Shown: positions 20,531 through 27,697, numbered from the stretch's first letter. The stretch is DNA of 40,683 bases from Lachnospiraceae bacterium (GCA_017552715.1 JAFZOW010000068.1:1-40683); one strand, 5' to 3'. The notes: generated by a model from the letters alone, not told the origin. Made by a program: numbers and translations.

Positions 20531-21731
20531 CTGCTTCCTCCTCGATATCAATGATCAGCTTCACTGTCTGCAACATCTTCTCCAGCTTCGTACGCATGGC
20601 CTTATACTGCTTTTCATCATTCATTCGTTTCAAAGCGTTGATATCTGCTGTCAGCCCCGCCTTGTACCCTCTTATCGTTTCCTTGTTGATCCAGCTGCTC
20701 TTCTGTTCTTCGTCTTCTTCCTCTGCTGCCGGGATTGCATCTTCCGGTTCGTTCATGATGTCGTCCGCTGTCGGTTTTTGCTGTTCTTTGTCGTTTTTTG
20801 CCGATTCCTGCCTGTTTTTATCGGTCTTTGCAGCTTCTGGCTTCTTCTCCGTAGTCTTCTTTGCTGGCTTTGCGACCGATACCTTGCTCTCTTTCTTTTG
20901 CACCGGTGCATTTCTCGGGAATTCTTCCCCGTACAGCCTCTCCCATATCTCTTCCGAATCTTTTATCTCGTTGTCCGTCTTTTCGATCACCCTGTCCATT
21001 AGTAAGGCCAGGGCTTCGCCGATATCATCCTTTGAGAATTCCTGCCGTTCCGATGTGACCATGTTCGTGGCTGTAGCAAAACCGTTACGGACATTCAGCG
21101 TTATCCTGCCCATCCCCGGGATCCGGACCATATACAGTTTCGTCCCTGTCGGCGCCATTGTCTTCATGATCTTTGACTCGTCAGGCTTCAGCGTGAAACC
21201 TTCCTCCCGCAGGATCTCGGCCATCATCTTCGGCTCTGCTTTTCCGATCTCGAACAGGATCTTCTCCAGGTATCCCATCTCTGCCGTTTCGCCCGGATCC
21301 TCCACCATTCTCTCGATCGGTGTGATCTTTTCCTCTTCCCTTACCTCTTCCGCAATGGCCGTGATCTCTGCCTTCGTCATGTCCGGAGAGAGCTGGTCGT
21401 TGACATGATCCGGAAGTGTGAGCATGATCCCCAGTTTGGCCACGCCGTATTCCTTGAAATCGTCCCGCAACTCCTCCGGGTTCTCCGGCTTCGAAAATCT
21501 CTCGGATATCGCAATAAAGCGTGATACCTGTGACTCTTCCAAGTGGTATTCCGTCCGTGCGAATTCCGTATAGCTTTCATACGGCGATTCCTTCAGGATA
21601 TCCGTGTCTCTTGCCTGCTTCAACAGATATCCGATCCGCACAAAGCTGTTTGCCGCCCTGTTCAGCTCGTAATCCAGCTCTGTTTTGAACTGCTGATAAT
21701 TCTGCGTGTAGATGATAGCGTGCTCTTCCAT
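20505..21731 (-). CDS. DUF3102-like phage replication/partition-associated protein
   Basis: 408 residues from ATG 21731 (AAGGAGAC). The N-terminus has ANSFVRIGYLLKQARDTDIL, then YTEFARTEYHLEESQVSRFI. This is the helical pattern of DUF3102-like proteins, which resemble ParB/plasmid replication accessory factors with a helix-turn-helix (SQVSRFIAISERF). Residues about 190-260 form a second globular part. A long Lys/Glu/Ala-rich unstructured linker (about 280-345) follows, then a C-terminal coiled coil. It lies between the PcfJ-like gene and small early genes. A DNA-binding partner of the HUH protein is a reasonable guess. Confidence 0.6.
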   Translation of the reverse strand: MEEHAIIYTQNYQQFKTELDYELNRAANSFVRIGYLLKQARDTDILKESPYESYTEFARTEYHLEESQVSRFIAISERFSKPENPEELRDDFKEYGVAKLGIMLTLPDHVNDQLSPDMTKAEITAIAEEVREEEKITPIERMVEDPGETAEMGYLEKILFEIGKAEPKMMAEILREEGFTLKPDESKIMKTMAPTGTKLYMVRIPGMGRITLNVRNGFATATNMVTSERQEFSKDDIGEALALLMDRVIEKTDNEIKDSEEIWERLYGEEFPRNAPVQKKESKVSVAKPAKKTTEKKPEAAKTDKNRQESAKNDKEQQKPTADDIMNEPEDAIPAAEEEDEEQKSSWINKETIRGYKAGLTADINALKRMNDEKQYKAMRTKLEKMLQTVKLIIDIEEEADGKDNQVP

Positions 21732-21737
21732 GTCTCC

Positions 21738-23276
21738 TTACCCCACTTTCTTCTTTTTCTTTTCCTGCAGATGCTTCATGTATCTGTTCAGCCATGGTTG
21801 TATGCTCTTCCTGTCCGGCTGTTTGTCATAAGCTTCGTACCATTGAAGCACGGTTCCTTTCGATGAAAGCTCCACTGTGGCCAGCGGCTTCTCCGGCTCT
21901 TTCGCATTCCGCAGGAACAGGATGTAGCTCGTCCCTTTTGAGTGCTTCTGGAAGTATGTGTCTGATGATCCTACGCAATGATGCAGAACCCTGCCTTCCT
22001 CTACGATCTCCATGGCATTCATTGCCGGTCTGATCAGATATTTCCCGCTCTTATAGCTGTATTTTCTGTCCAGTTTATTGGACTTTTCCCTGATCTTCGG
22101 CCATTTCTTCTCCATCTGCTCCTTATACTCATCGTTTCTCTTCTTTTCCAGCATCCGGACCATCTCGTCATGCCTTCTCCTGAGATCCTTCGGGAAAAGA
22201 TACACCTCGTTGCTCAGATCGTACCCTGCCCTCTGTCTCATGCGGATATAATCCAGATATGTATGCTCGTATATATTCTTTTTTCGTTGTGATTCGATAT
22301 AAGCGAGCAGCTTATGGAGGTTCGTGTGCATTAAGATAAGTTCATAGGTCTTTCTGTCTGTCGGCCCGTGCTTTTTGGCCAGAAACAGCCTTTCTTCGAT
22401 CTGTTCTCTTGTGAAGCGTGTCTTGTTCTTCCTTTCTTCCTGGAAGATGTGGAGATATGTGAGATCCCCTTTTCTTTCCCGGAGTTCCTTCAGTCGGTCT
22501 TTGTTTACCCTCAGACGGTCCGCTATGGTCTTCCCCCTCGGGTTGATATTCGCCCCGTACTGGCAGAGCAGTGCATACATCAGATCCGTCATTCCTGCTT
22601 TCTGCACGAGTTCAAAATCCGGATATCTTGAAAAGGCCGAATAATAATAGATAAGGTCATATCTCTCCGGATCCCCGTATTTCAGCATCGGTGTCTTTTC
22701 GATCTCTTTCAGTGTTCCCGGCCAGTAATGGTTTCTGCTAATCTTGCATTCGCCGTACCAGGACGGGTTCCCTTCGTACCAGTATTCCTGTCCGTAATAA
22801 CTGCGGTGCCACCATTCCATTGCTTTCTTTCCTTTCGAGAGATAAATGCGGGCATATTCCGTCATCTCCTCCTCGTCTTTTAAGTTTTTCCTGCTCTTTC
22901 TCTTGATTGAGAAGGCTCGAAAAACAAAATCATCCCCCAGATTCTGCCCAACAACAAAATCTGTCCACTTCTCATAGGCGAAGCTCTTCACTCTACCTTC
23001 CGCCTTGTATATCCCCGGTGCTCCGCACTTCTCGCACTTCCCTTCGGTGTTGTGCATCGGCAGATCTATCACCTTCACAAGGCTCTTTTCGATCTCCATT
23101 GGCCGCTCTATAAGCCCTGTATATGTCTGTCCGCAGGCCGCACAGGTCACTGTCGCGCTTTTCCCAAAGCGCTTGTAATACAGATTGTGATGTGATGGCA
23201 GGAGGGAATGCGCATATTTTTCCACATCCTTCGGGACCGGTTTTACCTTTGGAGGCTGCTCCAGCGTCTTGCTCAT
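21738..23276 (-). CDS. PcfJ-like protein
   Basis: 512 residues. The N-terminal zinc-type pairs CAACGQTY and CEKCGAPG (about 44-85) come first. A long helical middle is rich in Tyr, Trp and Lys. The C-terminus carries the PcfJ signature: GKYLIRPAMNAMEIVEEG, LHHCVG, SYILFLRNA, ATVELSSKGTVLQW. PcfJ proteins are known from conjugative plasmids, integrative elements and phages, usually next to small PcfK-like partners and replication genes. Their activity is not established. The ATG overlaps the upstream gene by four bases. It is the longest early gene. Confidence 0.85.
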   Translation of the reverse strand: MSKTLEQPPKVKPVPKDVEKYAHSLLPSHHNLYYKRFGKSATVTCAACGQTYTGLIERPMEIEKSLVKVIDLPMHNTEGKCEKCGAPGIYKAEGRVKSFAYEKWTDFVVGQNLGDDFVFRAFSIKRKSRKNLKDEEEMTEYARIYLSKGKKAMEWWHRSYYGQEYWYEGNPSWYGECKISRNHYWPGTLKEIEKTPMLKYGDPERYDLIYYYSAFSRYPDFELVQKAGMTDLMYALLCQYGANINPRGKTIADRLRVNKDRLKELRERKGDLTYLHIFQEERKNKTRFTREQIEERLFLAKKHGPTDRKTYELILMHTNLHKLLAYIESQRKKNIYEHTYLDYIRMRQRAGYDLSNEVYLFPKDLRRRHDEMVRMLEKKRNDEYKEQMEKKWPKIREKSNKLDRKYSYKSGKYLIRPAMNAMEIVEEGRVLHHCVGSSDTYFQKHSKGTSYILFLRNAKEPEKPLATVELSSKGTVLQWYEAYDKQPDRKSIQPWLNRYMKHLQEKKKKKVG

Positions 23277-23773
23277 ATGTAATACCTCCTGATGATCTCC
23301 TTGGCCGTGGCCATCCCCGGCGCTCCGAATCCCACTTCATTCGGTACCCTTCCGCTTGGCGATTTGATCGAACCGGCAGCACTGCTTATCGCTCTATCGA
23401 TCATATACATATGCTCCGCAGACCACTTCAGGATCGCTCCCAGGCATCCCACGAGACTCTTGCTCTTCCTGCGGACCGCCTTGGCAAATTCTTCATCCTC
23501 CATGACTTCGCTCTCTATGTAATCGATCCAGTCCCCGATCAGCTCCGGAGCCTCGATCGCATTCTGTTCGATCACAAGCTTTCCGATCGCCGCCGTTGTC
23601 ACTGTAAAGAGCTGCGGCATCACTCCGTCCGCATAATCGAGTGCATCCATTTCGTCCAGCCCGTTCTCCGCTGCCAGGATCTTCAGGCTCTCGATATCCC
23701 CCTCTGCCTTCAGGCCCTCTGCTGATGCGTTAAGCTCTTCCGCACTTCCAAATTCTCCAAACTTATCAAACAT
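23273..23773 (-). CDS. Conserved hypothetical prophage protein upstream of PcfJ
   Basis: 166 residues from ATG 23773 (AAGGAGAAAAAGAA). Starts MFDKFGEFGSAEELNASAEG, acidic helical middle (EELIGDWIDYIESEVMEDEEF in pieces), then SKSLVGCLGAILKWS and a C-terminus GFGAPGMATAKEIIRRYYI. I recall similar proteins paired with PcfJ-like genes in clostridial prophages, but cannot name the family with confidence. The four-base overlap with PcfJ suggests the two work together. Confidence 0.6.
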   Translation of the reverse strand: MFDKFGEFGSAEELNASAEGLKAEGDIESLKILAAENGLDEMDALDYADGVMPQLFTVTTAAIGKLVIEQNAIEAPELIGDWIDYIESEVMEDEEFAKAVRRKSKSLVGCLGAILKWSAEHMYMIDRAISSAAGSIKSPSGRVPNEVGFGAPGMATAKEIIRRYYI

Positions 23774-24204
23774 TTCTTTTTCTCCTTCCTTCTTCTGTTC
23801 TCATCTTCCAGCCAGTTTGTGAATTCACCCTTATCTGCCGTATAAGTGATGATATGGCCTTCCGATCTGTCTGATATTGCTTTGTACCAGGGCGATACCT
23901 CCTCTCCTTTGGAATTCTTCCATCCGTTTTCCCGCCATGCCGGCATCCATTCCGTCAGTGCCGTGACTGTCTGCATGACATTCACATGGATCACGATCTC
24001 ACACTTCTCTCTGTATCTGTCCAGTGCCTGCGCGATCAGCATCAGCTCCGAGGTCGTCTTTGTGGCCTTCTTCAGCTCGCAGGTCTCGTCCATCGTTCCC
24101 AGCTGCCCGTTTGCCGCCTTGTAGACCAGCAGATATGTTCCGTATCCGTCTGCCGCCTTAATGGAACCCACTGCCGAATATATGTATATCTCCGTTTTCT
24201 TCAT
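23710..24204 (-). CDS. RNase H-like protein
   Basis: 164 residues from ATG 24204. The pattern IYIYSAVGSIKAADGYGTYLL (first strands), TTSELMLIAQALDR (helix with the conserved Glu), IVIHVNVMQTVTAL, and WMPAWRENGWKNSKGEEVS resembles RNase HI: beta strands, then an E-x5-ALxR helix, then a strand and the basic NGWK...G segment. The usual catalytic Asp of the first strand is not obvious, so activity is uncertain. The last 64 bases overlap the next gene in a different frame, an unusually long overlap for this operon. Confidence 0.6.
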   Translation of the reverse strand: MKKTEIYIYSAVGSIKAADGYGTYLLVYKAANGQLGTMDETCELKKATKTTSELMLIAQALDRYREKCEIVIHVNVMQTVTALTEWMPAWRENGWKNSKGEEVSPWYKAISDRSEGHIITYTADKGEFTNWLEDENRRRKEKKKCLISLENLEVRKSLTHQQRA

Positions 24205-24659
24205 CTGTGTCCCGGCGCCTTCTCCCTGTTCGCTGTAGCCTTCCTCACGCGTTCTGCGTACTCGTTCAGCACCAGCACGGCCATCTCCTGCGCCTCTCCG
24301 TTCAGCCTGTAATGAAAGCTATGCAGCATATTTGACACAAGATTTTCAAAGCGTCTCATCACTTCATCCTGCACCAGCTCTCCGTCCACTCTGGCTCTTG
24401 TCACTGCCTCTGCTGCCCGCGGGAATATCCCTTCGTTTTCTTCATCCCCTGAATACCACAGTGCATCCCTTCCGGTCAGGATCCCGATGTGCTGTGCAAA
24501 ATTGAATACCGCATCACTCGTATCCTTTATATAGGCGGCGGCCTGGTACTTGCCTTCTTCAAAGCGTTCCTTGAACTCCGCCGCATTGTCCGTGAGATAT
24601 CCTTTTGTTAAGACCCGGAGGTTGTTCATGATTGTGGGGCTTCTGATCTCGTCTTCCAT
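24201..24659 (-). CDS. Hypothetical early protein
   Basis: 152 residues from ATG 24659, which follows GGGAGGTGACC. A GTG two codons earlier overlaps that site. Soluble and helical: MEDEIRSPTIMNNLRVL, FKERFEEGKYQAAAYIKDTSDAVFNFAQHIG, and a Glu/Arg-rich C-terminus with MLHSFHYRLNGEAQEMAVLVLNEY in pieces. No motif I can assign. It shares four bases with the RNase H-like gene at its 3' end. Confidence 0.5.
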   Translation of the reverse strand: MEDEIRSPTIMNNLRVLTKGYLTDNAAEFKERFEEGKYQAAAYIKDTSDAVFNFAQHIGILTGRDALWYSGDEENEGIFPRAAEAVTRARVDGELVQDEVMRRFENLVSNMLHSFHYRLNGEAQEMAVLVLNEYAERVRKATANREKAPGHR

Positions 24660-24661
24660 GG

Positions 24662-25015
24662 TCACCTCCCGTCATCTTCCGTCAAATGTCTGCGAAAATC
24701 GTTCTTCGGGATTCCCATGTTGATGTCTGCCGGGATAGTCGGCTCTTCGTGCTCATATTCCGGTAGATCCGGATGATTCAGCAGCAGCTTCTCATCCTCG
24801 TCCAGGATATTCCGCAGCCGCTGTATGAGCTCCAGCTGATATATATACAGGCCTTTCTTGACGCCCTCCGTGAATGTCTCTACCTCTAAGATCTTCGAGA
24901 TCGGTGTGGTACCGCCTTCGTCCATTATGGCCAGCTCCGCACGTTCCTGGTGCAGGGCTTTCGCAAAGTATTTCACCGTCTTGTACTCGTCAAAGATATC
25001 GATCAGCTCCTTCAT
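24662..25015 (-). CDS. Hypothetical early protein
   Basis: 117 residues from ATG 25015, chosen because AAGGGGGGAAGCG precedes it. The open frame to 25129 has poor, Gly/Ser-rich codons. Starts MKELIDIFDEYKTVKYFAKA and is acidic and helical, with a Pro-rich end (HPDLPEYEHEEPTIPADIN). No recognised family. Confidence 0.5.
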   Translation of the reverse strand: MKELIDIFDEYKTVKYFAKALHQERAELAIMDEGGTTPISKILEVETFTEGVKKGLYIYQLELIQRLRNILDEDEKLLLNHPDLPEYEHEEPTIPADINMGIPKNDFRRHLTEDDGR

Positions 25016-25026
25016 CGCTTCCCCCC

Positions 25027-25302
25027 TTAATATGTCTCCGTTTCCATCTTCATTTCCCTGTACCAGTTCCTTTTTGTAAGGACCATATACAGTCCTGTAA
25101 TGATCCCGACTCCCAGCACCAGCCCCCACTCAAACTGCCCGTATCGGTATGAAAGGATCCACCATGCAAAAATGGAGAGGAGGCTGATCAGAGTGCCCGT
25201 GAGCTTCTGACGCAGCATCTCGTTTTTATAAAAAAGCCGGTCCTGCTTCTGCCTTGCCAGTGCATGCTCTATTTCTCTCAGTGTCCTCTCCCTGTTGTTC
25301 AT
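25027..25302 (-). CDS. Two-span membrane protein of the early region
   Basis: 91 residues. A basic cytoplasmic N-terminus (MNNRERTLREIEHALARQKQ) is followed by two hydrophobic helices (LISLLSIFAWWILSYRY and WGLVLGVGIITGLYMVL) joined by a short loop, and a basic/acidic C-terminus. Size and topology recall class II holins or small superinfection-exclusion proteins. Its early-operon position favours the second kind of role, but nothing in the sequence decides. The ATG overlaps the next upstream gene by four bases. Confidence 0.55.
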   Translation of the reverse strand: MNNRERTLREIEHALARQKQDRLFYKNEMLRQKLTGTLISLLSIFAWWILSYRYGQFEWGLVLGVGIITGLYMVLTKRNWYREMKMETETY

Positions 25303-25475
25303 ATCCTTCCGCCTTCCTTGTATATCCTGTACATCTTTTCTACAGCATCCAGCTGCTTTTCCTTCTCTCTTGCTACCATTCCGGCCATTCCGTACATGTC
25401 CGTCATTCTCTTCAGTTCATTCCGAAGGTCTGTTCTCATATCATTCAGCCCCTTGATGAATATATCTTCTTTCAT
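25299..25475 (-). CDS. Small coiled-coil hypothetical protein
   Basis: 58 residues from ATG 25475 (GGCGGGGGA upstream). Upstream codons to 25544 are shadow-like. MKEDIFIKGLNDMRTDLRNE and on to the end is one amphipathic charged helix. It overlaps its neighbours by four bases on both sides. No family is recognised. Confidence 0.45.
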   Translation of the reverse strand: MKEDIFIKGLNDMRTDLRNELKRMTDMYGMAGMVAREKEKQLDAVEKMYRIYKEGGRI

Positions 25476-25642
25476 TCCCCCGCCCATATCTTCCTCGCCT
25501 CCATTGCTATCACCAGTGCCTTTGTGGCTTCTTCCAGCTTGCATACCGCCAGATGGGCCACCATATAATCATCATTCGCCAGTGCCGTTTTATATGTCTC
25601 CAGAAGGCTCTCTATGTCTGCCCTTATCAGCTTCGGATCCAT
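25472..25642 (-). CDS. Small helical hypothetical protein
   Basis: 56 residues from ATG 25642, after GGAGGAATAGGA. MDPKLIRADIESLLETYKTA, then a second helix with CKLEEATKALVIAMEARK. Looks like a helical hairpin, possibly a dimerising antitoxin-like or regulatory protein. Nothing identifies a function. The longer frame to 25825 is a shadow of the exported-protein gene. Confidence 0.45.
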   Translation of the reverse strand: MDPKLIRADIESLLETYKTALANDDYMVAHLAVCKLEEATKALVIAMEARKIWAGE

Positions 25643-25644
25643 TC

Positions 25645-26235
25645 CTATTCCTCCACCCATTTGATATATACGTGATCCCCGTAAAGCCCTATCAGCTCCC
25701 ATGCTCTGTCCATATCGTTCCGGAATACATCTATCGCCTGTCCCGACATCAGCAGAGGATTGCTTCCTACATCGTGGCATTCCCATACGGCCACCACATT
25801 CAGATCCTTGTCGTACATGATGCATTTTTGCCCCATGTGTTCCCAGTTCGCCGCACAGATCCCTTCATATGGGATCGTTCCGTCCGCCGTACAGTTCCCG
25901 GTCGGCAGGTAACAGGAAAGCCGCACCCATATCAGACCGTGTTCTTCGATGAATCTCAGCTTCTCTTCATCCTGCGGCTCCGGCTGCCAGTTCATCACCG
26001 GAATACAGATTGTCGGTTCTGCCTCTTCCGTTGGTGCCGGCGTACATGTCGGCGTCGGTTCCGGTGCCTTGGTCGGTAACGGTGTTGGGATCCTTGTCGG
26101 AGTTGCCGCTGCTGCCGTTGGGATCACCTCTTCTTCCTCTATCACGATCTCCTGCTTTTCTTCCTGCAGAAGTACCGGAGCAAAGAACATGCCTGCCAAT
26201 ATCAGGATCACCGCTGCTATACTCAGATCATTCAT
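25645..26235 (-). CDS. Membrane-anchored protein with Thr/Pro linker and 3D/RlpA-like domain
   Basis: 196 residues. N-terminal signal-anchor (LSIAAVILILAGMFFAPVLL, about 4-23) and an acidic segment. A Thr/Pro-rich wall-spanning linker covers about 38-75. The C-terminal domain has SCYLPTGNCTADGTIPYEG, then WECHDVGSNPLLMSGQAIDVF. This pattern (cysteines, then D.G......G.AIDVF) is that of 3D/double-psi beta-barrel domains of cell-wall proteins such as RlpA and resuscitation factors. It should face the outside of the cell. An exported wall-acting protein in the early region is unusual and suggests a lysogen surface function, for example blocking infection. Confidence 0.65.
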   Translation of the reverse strand: MNDLSIAAVILILAGMFFAPVLLQEEKQEIVIEEEEVIPTAAAATPTRIPTPLPTKAPEPTPTCTPAPTEEAEPTICIPVMNWQPEPQDEEKLRFIEEHGLIWVRLSCYLPTGNCTADGTIPYEGICAANWEHMGQKCIMYDKDLNVVAVWECHDVGSNPLLMSGQAIDVFRNDMDRAWELIGLYGDHVYIKWVEE

Positions 26236-26584
26236 CTATTTCTTCCTCGAATACCAGCTTTGCGGCGCCTTCGCACGGATAGGATTCATTGAATACCATT
26301 CTGAAAGGCTTCTCCCATTCCACATGCAGCGCTTTTCCGTCCTCCAGCTCCTCCCACCAGGTGATGATCCCGCCGCCTTCCCTTCTCCATCCGATGATCC
26401 GTTCCGGCCTCTCCCGCAGTGCGTTGGCGATCCTCTCCACCTCTTCGATAGTCGGCGCGCATTTTCCGCTTTCAATCGTCCGCAAAACAGGCAGCGATAT
26501 TTCCGCTATGATGGCCAGCTGCCCCGGAGTGTACCCCTTCTTCTTTCGGAACATTGCTATGCTCCTTCCGATTTCGTTACGCAT
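26228..26584 (-). CDS. XRE-family helix-turn-helix regulator
   Basis: 118 residues. The HTH_3 domain covers about residues 5-65: IGRSIAMFRKKKGYTPGQLA, then LRTIESGKCAPTIEEVERIANAL. The C-terminal 50 residues (GGGIITWWEELEDGKALHVEW) form an added beta-rich domain, probably a ligand or dimer interface. It is the third regulator from the switch in the early operon and overlaps the neighbouring HTH gene by eight bases. Confidence 0.8.
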   Translation of the reverse strand: MRNEIGRSIAMFRKKKGYTPGQLAIIAEISLPVLRTIESGKCAPTIEEVERIANALRERPERIIGWRREGGGIITWWEELEDGKALHVEWEKPFRMVFNESYPCEGAAKLVFEEEIDE

Positions 26585-26786
26585 TCAGCACCACCTCCGC
26601 AATCTGCTCCGTGCTCATGTGCGTCACCCTGGCGATCTCCTGCAGCTCCCTCAGGGTCATGCTTCCGATGTTCTTCATGCGGTTGTACATGGTCGCCCTC
26701 TTTATCCCGGTCCTCCTGCTCAGATCCGGGATCGTGTTGATGCGCACTGCCGACATGCTGCATCTGATCGTTGTACATGCATCCAT
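26577..26786 (-). CDS. Small helix-turn-helix protein
   Basis: 69 residues from ATG 26786, after AAAGGAGAAGCAT. DLSRRTGIKRATMYNRMKN is a clear recognition helix pair and LRELQEIARVTHMSTEQIAE completes a four-helix HTH_3-like fold. Likely an early activator, anti-repressor or excisionase-like protein. It lies just after a cluster of three inverted repeats, which probably controls it. An overlapping frame from 26829 is His/Glu-rich and is a shadow. Confidence 0.7.
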   Translation of the reverse strand: MDACTTIRCSMSAVRINTIPDLSRRTGIKRATMYNRMKNIGSMTLRELQEIARVTHMSTEQIAEVVLNA

Positions 26787-26811
26787 ATGCTTCTCCTTTC
26801 TTCAGTGTTCT

Positions 26812-26841
26812 TTTACATATCCCTGTCAAGGGATATGTAAA
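26812..26841. promoter_or_regulatory. Perfect inverted repeat, probable operator
   Basis: TTTACATATCCCT, four bases, then AGGGATATGTAAA: 13-bp arms with no mismatch. No U-run follows, so an operator is more likely than a terminator. It contains possible -35/-10 hexamers (TTTACA, 16 bp, TATGTA) for the downstream HTH gene. Confidence 0.7.
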
Positions 26842-26866
26842 CCGTGATATCCGTAGGATAGCACGG
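26842..26866. promoter_or_regulatory. Second inverted repeat, directly adjoining
   Basis: CCGTGATATCC, three bases, then GGATAGCACGG: 11-bp arms with one mismatch. It abuts the first repeat and the operator copy at 26868, making a packed control region after the Cro-like gene. Confidence 0.6.
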
Positions 26867-26867
26867 G

Positions 26868-26884
26868 AACAAATTTAATTTGTT
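26868..26884. promoter_or_regulatory. Operator copy 2 (AACAAATTTAATTTGTT)
   Basis: A 17-bp near-palindrome identical to the one inside the lytic promoter spacer (27141-27157). It overlaps the last codons of the Cro-like gene. Likely a binding site for the repressor or Cro. Confidence 0.75.
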
Positions 26885-27087
26885 TCCTCTTGCATAAAAA
26901 TAATACGGTCGAGCGGGATACCGAAAAACGCTGCAAGTCTTCTAGCTTGAGATATCGTCGGCTCACTGGTGCCTTTTTCCCAGTTCACAACCGTATTCGG
27001 AGTTACATGAAGTTCTTTAGATACATCTGACTGCTTCAATCCGGCATTAACCCGTGCAGCCGCAAGTGAGATCTGGAAGTTGTCCAT
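26875..27087 (-). CDS. Cro-like XRE regulator
   Basis: 70 residues from ATG 27087, the most likely start (AGGAGGGAACAAGGAA upstream). The frame is open to 27135 but without a better site. The HTH_3 fold fills the protein: FQISLAAARVNAGLKQSDVS, then TVVNWEKGTSEPTISQARRL, then a hydrophobic end DRIIFMQEETN. A lone small HTH divergent from a larger repressor is the Cro position. It is the first gene of the lytic operon. Its last codons overlap an operator. Confidence 0.85.
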   Translation of the reverse strand: MDNFQISLAAARVNAGLKQSDVSKELHVTPNTVVNWEKGTSEPTISQARRLAAFFGIPLDRIIFMQEETN

Positions 27088-27133
27088 TTCCTTGTTCCCT
27101 CCTTCCTGTTCTATATTTTGTGGTGATATTTGC

Positions 27134-27162
27134 AATATAAAACAAATTTAATTTGTTGTCAA
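27134..27162 (-). promoter_or_regulatory. Lytic (PR-like) promoter with operator in its spacer
   Basis: TTGACA (27162-27157), 17 bp, TATATT (27139-27134). The 17-bp near-palindrome AACAAATTTAATTTGTT (27141-27157) fills the spacer, so bound repressor would exclude RNA polymerase. This is the promoter of the Cro-like gene and early operon. Confidence 0.85.
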
Positions 27163-27169
27163 TATCCAA

Positions 27170-27186
27170 ATCAAATTATTTTTGTT
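27170..27186. promoter_or_regulatory. Weaker operator in the switch
   Basis: ATCAAATTATTTTTGTT matches the operator at 13 of 17 positions, centred 29 bp (about three helical turns) from the strong copy at 27141. It lies between the two divergent promoters and suggests cooperative binding. Confidence 0.5.
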
Positions 27187-27193
27187 GTTTTTA

Positions 27194-27222
27194 TTGTTTT
27201 ATTTGTTTTTCTAGTGTATTAT
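27194..27222 (+). promoter_or_regulatory. Promoter of the repressor gene
   Basis: TTGTTT (27194-27199), 17 bp, TATTAT (27217-27222) on the plus strand, followed by GGGAGGTG and the repressor ATG at 27245. Its -35 lies in T-rich sequence next to operator half-sites. Confidence 0.7.
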
Positions 27223-27244
27223 GTGACTACGGGAGGTGATTGAT

Positions 27245-27637
27245 ATGACAGAATCCGAGCAGAAAAAGGTATTTGCAAATAATCTCCTCGATGAGCTGAG
27301 ACGCAGCAGAAAACAGCAAATTGATGTAGCAAAGGCTATCGGAGTGTCACAACAAACTTTCAATACATGGTGCCGCGGAATCGCTCTTCCTCGTATAGGG
27401 AAGATTGAGAAGCTTGCGCAGTATTTTCATATTCAGAAATCAGATCTTCTTGACCCTCATATTACTCCTTCCCACGCTGCGACACCTTTTGCTCCTGACG
27501 AAATTGCTCTGATCCGCGATTATAACAAGCTTAATGAACTCGGTAAGGAAGAGGCCCGGAAGCGCATCGCAGAACTGGCAGAGATCCAGAAGTATACTGA
27601 AGATGAATTTCAAAAAGACGCCAAAGTATCCGGATGA
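27245..27637 (+). CDS. Phage repressor (CI-like, XRE family, no peptidase domain)
   Basis: 130 residues from ATG 27245, after GGGAGGTGATTGAT. A GTG at 27236 is inside that site. The HTH_3 domain (about 8-65) has RKQQIDVAKAIGVSQQTFNT, then PRIGKIEKLAQYFHIQKSDL. A short C-terminal helix region (DEIALIRDYNKLNELGKEEA) is the dimer-type tail common in Gram-positive repressors. There is no S24 LexA-like cleavage domain and no ImmA-type protease gene nearby, so induction must work by another route. It is followed, after 60 bases, by the Abi gene on the same strand. Confidence 0.88.
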   Translation: MTESEQKKVFANNLLDELRRSRKQQIDVAKAIGVSQQTFNTWCRGIALPRIGKIEKLAQYFHIQKSDLLDPHITPSHAATPFAPDEIALIRDYNKLNELGKEEARKRIAELAEIQKYTEDEFQKDAKVSG

Positions 27638-27697
27638 TCCCAGCTATATAGTCAGTTCATTACATTATGTGATAATTAACCAATGGAGGTGTTTATA

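Noticed and set aside
20518-21408. 296-codon plus-strand frame
   Set aside because: Ser/Phe-rich antisense shadow of the DUF3102-like gene.
26557-26829. 90-codon minus-strand frame over the small HTH gene
   Set aside because: Its product is His/Glu/Gly-rich without a fold. The overlapping frame from 26786 has a ribosome binding site and a clear helix-turn-helix.
26812-26841. Intrinsic terminator after the Cro-like gene
   Set aside because: The stem is AT-rich with no U-run on either strand. The symmetric arms fit an operator better.
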